Source of the DNA: Branchiostoma floridae | Lineage: Eukaryota; Chordata; Leptocardii; Amphioxiformes; Branchiostomatidae | Length of the DNA stretch: 44,205 nt | Direction of reading: 5' to 3' | NCBI RefSeq assembly: GCF_000003815.2 | Contig: NC_049983.1 | Coordinates: forward strand, 28,782,259-28,826,463 | Shown here: positions 11,727 to 22,100 of the stretch, piece after piece | How positions within the stretch are numbered: the stretch's first letter is position 1 | Layout: each line of letters opens with the position of its first letter | Notes under the pieces: model-generated | Told to the model about the DNA's origin: nothing | What the model saw: only the letters and a program-made list of their open reading frames with translations | The model's database searches: none | Program-made: the position numbers and the translations under genes

Positions 11727-12680
11727 TCTGTATCTGTATCTGTATCTATATGTAAATAGCCGGTAAAACCGCCGTTCAGCGTAACAAACCAGCTTCGCAG
11801 GCACGCGGCGCAGCAGCAGTTGGTTATGTTACAACGAACGACCCGTCACACCTAACTTTTGCACATCCATCTGCAAGTGTTCTTTAAAACTACCAAAAGA
11901 AGATGTCCCTACTGTACTTGGTGATAACGAATTCCACTCTACGATAGTTCTGGGAAAGTACGAATTTTTGAACACATCAATTCTAGGTTGGTAACTCTGG
12001 TACTTGATGTCATTGCTGTTTCTTGTTCTTTGTTCAGCCGGTATTAGATACTTATCAGTCGGTACGTCCACCAGTTTATTGGTCATTNNNNNNNNNNNNN
12101 NNNNNNNNNNNNNNNNNNNNNNNNNNNNNNNNNNNNNNNNNNNNNNNNNNNNNNNNNNNNNNNNNNNNNNNNNNNNNNNNNNNNNNNNNNNNNNNNNNNN
12201 NNNNNNNNNNNNNNNNNNNNNNNNNNNNNNNNNNNNNNNNNNNNNNNNNNNNNNNNNNNNNNNNNNNNNNNNNNNNNNNNNNNNNNNNNNNNNNNNNNNN
12301 NNNNNNNNNNNNNNNNNNNNNNNNNNNNNNNNNNNNNNNNNNNNNNNNNNNNNNNNNNNNNNNNNNNNNNNNNNNNNNNNNNNNNNNNNNNNNNNNNNNN
12401 NNNNNNNNNNNNNNNNNNNNNNNNNNNNNNNNNNNNNNNNNNNNNNNNNNNNNNNNNNNNNNNNNNNNNNNNNNNNNNNNNNNNNNNNNNNNNNNNNNNN
12501 NNNNNNNNNNNNNNNCGTTATGTGTATGATATAGCACTTATCAGGATTGAACTGCATAAGCCATTCCTTTTGCAATTCTTCCAGGGTGTTCAGACGTAAG
12601 GGTGCGAAATAGACTCCTGGTGGATTTACTTTCTGGAAATACTTTGATACCCAGTAACATGATGAGTATAAACGTTGGTA
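11727..12680 (-). pseudogene. Non-LTR retrotransposon 3' part, gapped
   Basis: On the minus strand LQKEWLMQFNPDKCYIIHI is RT domain sequence (W-x-M-x-FN-x-DKC), then a 428-base gap, then YLIPAEQRTRNSNDIKYQSY and FPRTIVEWNSLSPSTVG, the standard C-terminal end. The 3' UTR ends in (ATACAG)n at 11727-11755, a typical terminal microsatellite. Confidence 0.85.
12088..12515. other. Assembly gap (N)
   Basis: A 428-base N run inside the minus-strand retrotransposon fragment. Confidence 0.99.
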
Positions 12681-12754
12681 TAAGACTTATATTTACAGGC
12701 AGATAATGCAGTCTTCTACCATATCTATGAGACAACAATAAATGTTTGAGTAAA

Positions 12755-13240
12755 TGGTAAATGTGGGAACTAGAGATCCCCCACACATCAGAAGAACCGT
12801 GGCAGAACAACGAGAGAAACCGAAACAAGACACTGAACCATCACTGCAGTTCCAACGACGATTCCACGCCGCTTTTACTCTGTACAAGCTCCTCAATGGA
12901 CGCTTCCCTCCACATCTTCAAACCCTGGTACCCAGAAGCCACTGGGTCACGTTACTCCCTCAGGAACAGCGACCACCTGACATCTGAACTCATTAAGTCC
13001 ACCAGAGACCAGAGAATATTCTTCTACAGAGCAACATCACCCTGGAACACCCTCCTTACTTCTACTCGCACTGTCACAACTGCTGCTTCCTCCAAAAGAA
13101 AACTCCGCCTTAAATAGAAAACTCTGGGAATGTCTTAAGGGGACCCTTACAGGTGTATACAGTGACCCAGCATGACCTCTCGCTGTATATGTTGTTGTTG
13201 ATAAATACTGTTGTAGAGTCTATTGTAGATACTATGACTA
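12755..13240 (+). pseudogene. Non-LTR retrotransposon ORF2 C-terminal fragment
   Basis: Two overlapping frames join: FHAAFTLYKLLNGRFPPHLQ and, after a frameshift near 12960, SRYSLRNSDHLTSELIKSTR with FYRATSPWNTLL. This layout (short peptide linker, then 'R-x-x-FF-x-R-x-x-x-x-WN-x-L') is the usual end of non-LTR ORF2 proteins. A tail with gttgttgttgataaa follows. Confidence 0.7.
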
Positions 13241-13954
13241 CTTAGTGCCATGAGACTTAGTGCTCCAGTGGACGAGAAGGTGGAGAACTAATTACACACC
13301 CCTCCTTCACCATAAAAAGTCATGTGCAGGTCAGGCAAACGCAAATAGCCTGTCTGCCTCCTCATCTGTCAAATCGACAGGAGAAAAAAAACAAACAACA
13401 AAAAACAACTATGACTACTATATTACATCATGTTCTTTTTATGTACTTGATAATTATCCTGTCCTTGTCAAATTCCATTTGCAGCTGTTCTTGTCTGTCA
13501 GCAGAGCTAGCCCTGTGTAATAACCACAGGCTGGTTGGGCAGCTCTGGCTGTGCGTGCTGAACAGCCAGAACCTATAAATAGATAAATAAAGAGACTGAC
13601 CCACGTCATGTGCTCATCTGCATGTTGTGTCAAAGAGTCTTAAATCCAGCCTTAGTATTCTGCAATGCAACTGCGGGCAGTAAATTCCGTAATTTTAGAA
13701 CTTTTCTATTTCCATGGCGTGGCACATAACATGAACACATGTTCTCGGTTATGACGGGTCTATATGTAGGTCAACAGCAAGTAACTCGAGAAATTGTCGA
13801 TGGAACTTTGTGATTTTTGGTTGGTGTGTAGCGGTTGTGGAAAGGAAGGCCAAGTTCGAAAATGGTTTACCTGACGTTTTCCTACGGTACTGCAGCGAGC
13901 TTTGTATTTTTATGCGCCTGTTTGTGGACAGCATAACTCGTTATCAGAGAATTT

Positions 13955-14807
13955 NNNNNNNNNNNNNNNNNNNNNNNNNNNNNNNNNNNNNNNNNNNNNN
14001 NNNNNNNNNNNNNNNNNNNNNNNNNNNNNNNNNNNNNNNNNNNNNNNNNNNNNNNNNNNNNNNNNNNNNNNNNNNNNNNNNNNNNNNNNNNNNNNNNNNN
14101 NNNNNNNNNNNNNNNNNNNNNNNNNNNNNNNNNNNNNNNNNNNNNNNNNNNNNNNNNNNNNNNNNNNNNNNNNNNNNNNNNNNNNNNNNNNNNNNNNNNN
14201 NNNNNNNNNNNNNNNNNNNNNNNNNNNNNNNNNNNNNNNNNNNNNNNNNNNNNNNNNNNNNNNNNNNNNNNNNNNNNNNNNNNNNNNNNNNNNNNNNNNN
14301 NNNNNNNNNNNNNNNNNNNNNNNNNNNNNNNNNNNNNNNNNNNNNNNNNNNNNNNNNNNNNNNNNNNNNNNNNNNNNNNNNNNNNNNNNNNNNNNNNNNN
14401 NNNNNNNNNNNNNNNNNNNNNNNNNNNNNNNNNNNNNNNNNNNNNNNNNNNNNNNNNNNNNNNNNNNNNNNNNNNNNNNNNNNNNNNNNNNNNNNNNNNN
14501 NNNNNNNNNNNNNNNNNNNNNNNNNNNNNNNNNNNNNNNNNNNNNNNNNNNNNNNNNNNNNNNNNNNNNNNNNNNNNNNNNNNNNNNNNNNNNNNNNNNN
14601 NNNNNNNNNNNNNNNNNNNNNNNNNNNNNNNNNNNNNNNNNNNNNNNNNNNNNNNNNNNNNNNNNNNNNNNNNNNNNNNNNNNNNNNNNNNNNNNNNNNN
14701 NNNNNNNNNNNNNNNNNNNNNNNNNNNNNNNNNNNNNNNNNNNNNNNNNNNNNNNNNNNNNNNNNNNNNNNNNNNNNNNNNNNNNNNNNNNNNNNNNNNN
14801 NNNNNNN
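13955..14807. other. Assembly gap (N)
   Basis: An 853-base run of N. The left flank (13785-13954) resembles the repeat at 5640-5830 (tactgcagcgagctt). Confidence 0.99.
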
Positions 14808-15124
14808 TATTAGATAATTCTATAGATACATATTAGTAAATGGCTAACCTGTTAAGTTAAAACACTAGCAAATAATCTACAAATGACATTGTAATGTAGG
14901 TAGTAGACATTGGAGTCCCTCCTGAGCATAGTAGTTTGGAAAAGTGCAGTGCGATATCGCCATGTTCTCTAACGTTATTTTGCCACTACCTTCTGAAATT
15001 GTGTTTCAAGACCTGGTTCTGAACTTCTGCTGAGGTTCGCCAGGTGGCGTTCTGAACGATCCACCTGATGGAAGGAAAACCGGTTTCTTGCAAAGGTCAT
15101 TTGCCACCAGTGTTGTCAATTGTC

Positions 15125-15272
15125 ACTAGTGACGCTTTTCTGTTTGTATCGTGTGCAGTGACCTTTTGTAAGTTTGTGTTTACATCGTGTGCAGTGACCC
15201 TTTGTAAGTTTGTGTTTACATCGTGTGTAGTGACCTTTATAATTTTGTGTTTATACTGTGTGCAGTGACTCG
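15125..15272. repeat. 36-bp tandem repeat
   Basis: About four units of tttgtgtttacatcgtgtgc plus agtgacc and ctttgtaag, decaying toward the right. Confidence 0.85.
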
Positions 15273-16011
15273 TTTTAAATTCATCGTTGTTGTTTTTAAA
15301 TCAAGCTTGAGAAGGGCCTTTTTACCTAGGGCGTCTTATCCAATCTGAGATCGACACAGGCAAATGGACCAAACTGCGTATGTGGTAATCACATGGTTCA
15401 CTATCAGTCTCACTTTTCAAAGTTCAGGGGTCAAATTGTCAAAGAGGCGTTTTCTCCTTTCATCCAACTGCCAACAATTGTCTAGTTCTGGCGTGTGATC
15501 TGGTCTCCATTTCAACTGTCAAGTTTCTAGCCTCCTTTGCAGACGTTTGGCGCGGTGTTGTTTATTTTTGGGGAGCGCTGATTCTCAATTTCCAACGCGG
15601 GCTAACGTCGACTCTTTGCCAGGAAAAGAAGTTTTGCCGCACCCAGAAATTCTTTTCCAGCATAGCAAACCTTTAAGCCCTTGTTGAAAATCCCAAACCA
15701 GCGCTTCCCAATAAATAAACGCTACAGTAACTGCTACAGAAGTCTGCACAGGAGGCTACAAGATTCCACCTACTGAATAAGCTTCACTAACAATGATGTG
15801 TGTCGGGGCCGCTGTGGAATTAAATTACTCGCTTCTCCATATAAGGGGGTTTAGTGTTACATCTGGCTTGTCTGTTGCCATGGTGACCACATCCTCTGTG
15901 CTGTTTTTCTGTCTCTGGGGCTGGTTGGGTCGCAAAGCAGTATGGGTAAGTCTGACGTCTCTGATGTTGGCAGTCGCAAAAGAAATATTACAATTATTGG
16001 GCGGGCCGACT
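15273..16011. other. No gene recognised
   Basis: Mixed-composition DNA. The open frame at 15793-16050 runs into the (TC)n tract and shows no family motif, so I do not call it. Confidence 0.5.
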
Positions 16012-16040
16012 TCTCTCTCTCTCTCTCTCTCTTTGCAGGC
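16012..16040. repeat. (TC)n tract
   Basis: ctctctctctctctctctct followed by tttgcag. It looks like a polypyrimidine tract plus acceptor, but I find no exon after it. Confidence 0.9.
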
Positions 16041-16089
16041 AGGGGCTTAATTGCAAGCTCACAATAGGCTGGGCTTAATCGCAAAGGTG

Positions 16090-16520
16090 TTTTACTCAGG
16101 AATTTAGCTCAAGTGACCTCCATACGAATGTTACAAGGGTCGAATGGCTGCTGTTTGGCGCTAACTCAGGTAACCTTAAGACGACAGTAGTTGCCCCAGG
16201 TGCGGCCATAAGACTGTAGGTTTGAACCACACCAGGAAGGACCAGTCTTTTGGATAGATATGGTGGGTTCTTTAATATGCTAAATGTGTGGCTCTCCTCA
16301 AACACGGAACCTCCATTTAACGTCCTATCGGAGCTGAGCTGAGGGATGTCCTTAACCAAATCTGGCCGGGTACTCATTTATCCCGAGCGAAGTGAGCAAA
16401 GTCGTGTAACGTGCCTTTCCCAAGGACACAAGATTGGTCGCACATCAACGGATTAGAACCCAGGGCCTCTGGTTCATGGGCCAAGCACCCTGTCGTTATG
16501 CTAAATGACCCCACAATAAT
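16090..16520 (-). mobile_element. tRNA-derived SINE-like repeat
   Basis: Reading the minus strand from 16520, a box A-like TAGCATAACGA and a box B-like GGTTCTAATCC (16450-16461) have tRNA-like spacing, followed by a body with GACGTTAAATGGAGG and GTGGTTCAAACC. The family name is unknown to me. A related piece lies at about 23150-23250. Confidence 0.6.
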
Positions 16521-16603
16521 AATTAGTCTTTAATTGGCATTTTTCAATTGACATGGATTCTGCCAGGTTTGCAGCTTTTAACTTACAAAGGAGTGTCTTA
16601 GTG

Positions 16604-17850
16604 GCTTTCCCCCCCCCCCCCCCCTCTGTATTAAGATCGATATTCTTATCAGACCATAAGTGTTGAGGCTTATAGTTTTACATCATGTGGAACACAACTA
16701 AGTAAAAGTTATACTTTCCTACTTGATGGAAAAAGTCAGCTTTTGACCTGACAGTTTGTACTTTCAGTTATTCTCCTAAGAAGTCTAGCAATACTATGAA
16801 ATCTGACACAAAGACAACAGACACAGGTGTGTGGTACCAAAACTGCACATCTTATATTAAAAAGTTTCAAAGCAAACGCAAATAAAGGATAAACGTAACT
16901 AAGCGATCAGTTCTAGTTGTGAGTTAAACAAGACATCACTTCTCTGGATTTAATGCATGATGGTATCTCTTCTCTATCTTCTCATAGGGACATCTGTGTT
17001 AATCTCACAATTATTGCTGACACAAAATTCCGCAGCACCTCTACATAATAACACAAAATTCCGCAGCACCTCTATATAATAACACAATAACAAAATTCTG
17101 CAGCACCTCTATAAAAGAGTCTAGTTTATTTTTGCCTCAGAAATACTAAATTGTTGGTTACAAGTAAGATAACTTATTCTCAATCTACAGAAAAGCTAAT
17201 AAAATGCTATTAATACACCTCATATTTCTAACATCCTGGTATCTTATAAACTAACAACGCTGACCTTATAACCTCAGTATCAGCAACGTCTAATCAAAAA
17301 GCTACTGGAAGATGAAAAGTTATATCTAGTACAGAAATAAGATCATACACTAGAAACCTACATTTAGAGCCTTGGAACAGAATAAGATTTAGTGGTTAAA
17401 GTCTGAAGATGACAAAGCTAAATGTTAACACAGTTATTACTGTATAGTCTTGCTAGCAATTTGCACTCATATTATTTCGTAATACACCACTATCCCACAA
17501 TGTTTCACAGCCAGCCTCACTGCCTCATCTCATCTTTTCCTTTCTCATATCAGTAAATGCCTCTGACTCTGAAGGTTGTAAACTGCAGATATGGTGGCCA
17601 CCATGTCAAACACAATTACTGCATAATCCTCGCAAAACATTCTCCACAGAACCCGGAGGTTTTGTCTCCCCTGACTGTCACACTGTGGATGCAGCAATGG
17701 TACCGTAAAGCTCCTTTCACCGGCATTTTGGGGTTTTTTGTTCAGCTGACAACAGTTTTCCGCCTTCTAACCAACTGTGTCTATACTAACACGTTTGCAT
17801 CCAGCATTGAAATAATAGTCCAGACACATTAACTTACAAATGGTCTTTTA
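16604..17850. other. AT-rich stretch downstream of the gene
   Basis: Starts with a C homopolymer (about 16611-16624) and otherwise holds only AT-rich sequence and the short repeat at 17020. I see no coding exon. Short open frames here lack any family resemblance. Confidence 0.6.
17020..17116. repeat. Three-copy tandem repeat
   Basis: Three copies of acaaaattccgcagcacctc separated by ta(t/c)ataataacac. It lies in AT-rich DNA without genes. Confidence 0.85.
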
Positions 17851-17854
17851 AATG

Positions 17855-18225
17855 TTTTGTTCTTTGAAAAAAAAGAAATTTGCCCAATGTATGTTCTTTG
17901 AAGAAACTGAATTTTGCCTAATGATATTTTTGTGCTATTTGCCCAATGTGTGTTCTTTAAAAAACTGAAATTTGCCCAGAGATTTGCCCAATGTAACTAT
18001 GTTCTTTGAAGAAACTGAATTTTGGCCAATGATATTTTTGTGCTATTTGCCCAATGTATGTTCTTTAAAAAAACTGAAATTTGCCCAGTGATATTTTTGT
18101 GCTATTTGCCCAAATGTATGTTCTTTGAAAAAACTGAAGTTTGCCCAGTGATATTTTTGTGCTATTTGCCCAATGTAAGTTCTTTGAAGAACTGAAATTT
18201 GCCCAGTGATATTTTTGTGCTCCAT
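17855..18225. repeat. 59-60-bp tandem repeat
   Basis: About six units of gatatttttgtgctatttgc, ccaatgtatgttcttt, aaactgaaatttgcccagt, with slight length variation. The open frame across it on the minus strand is a by-product of the repeat. Confidence 0.9.
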
Positions 18226-18359
18226 GCTCCTGGACTTTTGTCAATTTAGTCTTAATGTGAAAAAATTCTGCTAGGTTTTATAATTGACTTCTCCAAATTT
18301 CCCTAGGCTTTAAACTGTTGTCAGCTTTCCTATCTAACTTATAATATGGTTATATATGC

Positions 18360-18990
18360 GAAGAAATGAAGAATAGCTTCAGAAGATTGAAAAGGAGGAA
18401 TGATGAAGAAAGACAAAGGGATAAGGATGAAGACCAAGTGAGAAGAGTATGCGAGAGTGTGGGGGTGGTGGTGGTGGGGGGGGGGAGAGAGTGTGAGAGA
18501 GAGAGAGAGAGAGTATGTGTGTGTATGTGTGTGTATGTGTGTGTGTATGTTGGAGTGATTGAGAACGAGTGGGAGATTTAGGAAAAGGAGGAAGTGTTAT
18601 TGAGAAAGAAGAAGGGGGTTAAGAAAGATTGAGAAAGGGATGGAGAAATATTTAAAAGGGCAAAAGATTGAGAAAAAGAGAGAGGAACTACTAACAGTAA
18701 CAGTTAATTACCACTACTAGAGATTGAGAAAGGGAGAGATTGAGAAAGGGAGAAATTGATGGATTTAGAACGAGGAGAGATTGAGGAAGGGAGAGATTGA
18801 GAAAGAGGAGAGATTGAGAAAGATGAGAGATTGAGAAAGGCAGAGATTGAGAAAGATGAGAGATTGAGAAAGAGGAGAGATTGAGAAAGAGGAGAGATTG
18901 ATGGATTGAAAAAGAGGAGAGATGCTGAGGTTAAAAAGATTGTATTGAGAAAGAGAAATTGAGAAAGGGAGCGAGAGATTTGGTGTGAAC
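18360..18990. repeat. Purine-rich (gattgagaaag-type) tract with GT and G runs
   Basis: About 630 bp, almost all A/G on the plus strand, including a G run at 18471-18485, (GA)n and (TGTGTATG)n at 18500-18552, and many degenerate gagattgagaaag units. It begins about 45 bp after the stop codon of the minus-strand gene, so the mRNA 3' UTR, if it extends this far, would be a long CU-rich tract. Confidence 0.9.
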
Positions 18991-19033
18991 TCCATCGCTC
19001 ATGCTGACATTTCGTGCCTCACTCCAGAACCGA

Positions 19034-19104
19034 CTACTCGGGTTTGGGGGTGGCGCTGGCAGCCTTGTCCTTTCCCCAGAGCTCAAACGAATAGTTGTCA
19101 AAAC
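19034..19104 (-). CDS. Terminal coding exon: cytoplasmic tail
   Basis: A 71-nt exon, phase 1, ending in TAG. It adds [20 protein letters not shown] and two more residues. FDNYSF contains an N-x-x-F element of the kind some PTB adaptors bind; that is a weak inference. The acceptor is TATTTCAG at about 19105-19112. Confidence 0.75.
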
Positions 19105-22100
19105 CTGAAATAAAAACAATATCAAATAAAAACCGTATCAAATTAAGAGAAGAGAAATATGAGGGAAAGGACCGAATGCTCCTTGCAACTATTAGTATGG
19201 GGAGGTTAGAGTTTAAGGGCAGAATCTGTCTACAAACTTTTAAAAAATCTATTGCTAAATGATGACACGTGGACAATCGAAGACTCATGCATGGCTTAGC
19301 TAAACTTTTCTGTTGCCTTACTTATTGCTACATTAACAAGGGGTCTTTAACAAGCGTCTCACAGCAGTTTCTGTTAGGTGCATGAACATCGTACTGACCG
19401 ACACGATCCTCGGCCTGCTCCTTGGCGCCACGTCCGCGTCTCTTCCTCACCAGGAAGGCAGCAGCAGCCACCAGCAGGACTCCGGCTATCCCCGCAGCTG
19501 TGCCCACAGCGATGCCGACAGTGGGGAGGGGGGCGGCTGGGGAAACACACACACATCATGGTCATTATAACTACATACTGTCTGCTACCTGACAGTGCAC
19601 TAGTGTGTAGTATTTGTACATTTGCCAGACATGGAAAAAACATGCAACAAGTCTCTGCAAAGAAGAATGTAGGTAAGAAGGCTGCTAGCACCTTAGACTT
19701 TCCCCATCATGGAAAAGATGATAATGTAACTAGAAACCTCTTACAAGCTTTGCCTATGAGATGACATATTACTGTTGGTAATCATTGGCAAAAACAAAAC
19801 ATTGTTACAGACTTGACAGTCACAGAACATCCGATTTTGGTTCACTCGCTGAGCCATACTTTCTTGAAAATCTAATTTTATAGCTACCTTGTTCTTGTGC
19901 ATTCTCCACTTTGAAAGGTCCCTGGGTGAGGATCACTTCGTGATTGCACTTGAGTAACTATTTGGCATTTTGCTGATAAACAAATTCTATAGCTACCTTG
20001 TTCTTGTGCATTCTCCACTTTGAAGGGTCCCTGGCTGATGGTTGTTATATGGTCCGTTTCGCTGGCACGTCGGACGCGGCCATCGCTCAGGTCGGGCACA
20101 GCGCGCCTGCGCCGGCTCGGCGGGATGCAGCCCTGACTGCACCGCGAGTCCGGGTCGCTCTGGAAGCAGACCACCATGGTGCAATGGATGTACACCTGTC
20201 GTGGGGGGGAAGGACAACAATTGTATGTAACTGGCACACCACCTTGGCATTTAAGGGACATACACACCAGGTAGGACCCGCAAAGCATGTAGTACCAACA
20301 CGCCGATTGCTGTTTTATTTGTGCCCTTTTTTTATGCAAACTAAGCCGAAACCTTTTTCACAATCAAGAGACCATCACAAATGCATTCTGCAGCAACAAC
20401 TCTACATCTGCAAGATCTTACATTACGGAAAAGCTGACAGCTAGCCCTGCCACCACCAATGACTCCCTATTGGCTGACAGCTTGCCCTGCCACCACCACT
20501 GACTCCCTATTGGCTGACAGCTAGCCCTGCCACCACCACTGACTCCCTATTGGCTGACAGCTAGCCCTGTCACCACCACTGACTCCCTATTGGCTGACAG
20601 CTAGCCCTGCCACCACCAATGACTGCCTATTGGCTGACAGCTAGCCCTGCCACCACCACTGACTCCCTATTGGCTGACAGCTAGCCCTGCCACCACCAAT
20701 GACTCCCTATTGGCTGACAGCTAGCCCTGCCACCACCACTGACTCCCTATTGGCTGACAGCTAGCCCTGCCACCACCAATGACTCCCTATTGGCTGACAG
20801 CTAGCCCTGCCACCACCACTGACTCCCTATTGGCTGACAGCTAGCCCTGCCACCACCACTGACTCCCTATTGGCTGACAGCTAGCCCTGCCACCACCACT
20901 GACTCCCTATAGCCTGACAGCTAGCCCTGCCACCACCACTGACTCCCTATTGGCTGACAGCTAGCCCTGTCACCACCCGACCAATGACTGCCTATTTTAC
21001 CAGACTGGGATCGTCAATGTTGGGGAATGTAAAGGACTGGATGGAGTAGTATAAGGCCATGTCGTTAGACCGTTCTGAGTCTCGCTGAAGAGTGGTGTCG
21101 ACGTCACATCTACAGGAGAGAAGTAACTGTGAATGCCACAGAATAATGGTTTGCTAGACTAACATGCAACAGCCTGGCTGATGCGTTGTTTATGTGACAC
21201 CTATAACGTTAGGAGAGAAGTCATCGTGAACGCCACAGAATAATGGTTTACTGACCGAATTTTTAACATGATAACTGGAGTAGGTTTTAAATGAGAACAC
21301 CGGACTCTTGCCATGTCCGAACAAACTAGTCAACCTTTGATGTAAGGTAATCACGCGAAGGTGACGTACCCGTCCTGGATGATGCTGACACTGGGAGAGT
21401 CGTCAGGGTCGGTACTGGGCGTGGCGAGGCAGCGAAGAGCGAACAGCTCCAGGTCGTTGAGAGGTGAGTTCACGCTCAATCCGAAGTGGAGACGGTCGGC
21501 TGAGGTCACCTAACCGTGCACAAATATAGGAGAAAACAATAAAAGACGCATTACATTGGGAGAGGGACGAGTCAGGCAAAGTGGTTACATTGTTATATCA
21601 ATAAATGACAAGCATATCTGAAACGGCAGTAATGACTTTCCTGCTGGTTTGCACACCAGATGACAGTTTTCATATAACCATAACAAGACAAGTAATTTGA
21701 CAGACATTATTTTAAAAAATGAAACAACAGCTGACCTGCACAGGGTAGTCGTCTGAGTTGTATGTCGCAGTGAAGTCTGACGATGTGAACATGTGCATCT
21801 CAAAGGTGAAACTATTTTCCGCGTCAACAACTTGCACACTGAAAACAGAACCATAAAATCTTAAAAAGCATTCATTTTATGCCAATTAGACATTTAGAAT
21901 GTGTGAAAACATGAACCTGGCATGGAGGCTGCATTTAGATCAAGAATTCTGCACTCATGGTAAGGTTAGCACTAACGTGGATTATGCTAAAGTTGACCCT
22001 GAATAAATTATCTAATAGCTAAGCTTGGCTTTGCTAACACTCTGTAATGACACAGCTGGGCTTGTACTGATAAATTCTACCGAGGTGACGGGATGTTGTA

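Noticed and set aside
15793-16050. 85-codon open frame with hydrophobic segments
   Set aside because: It runs into a (TC)n microsatellite and shows no domain motif or splice context.
18043-18225. Open frame encoding repeated FSFFKEHT-type units
   Set aside because: It only translates the 59-60-bp noncoding tandem repeat, and unit length is not constant in frame.
18765-18995. Ser/Leu-rich open frame on the minus strand
   Set aside because: It is a translation of the low-complexity purine tract.
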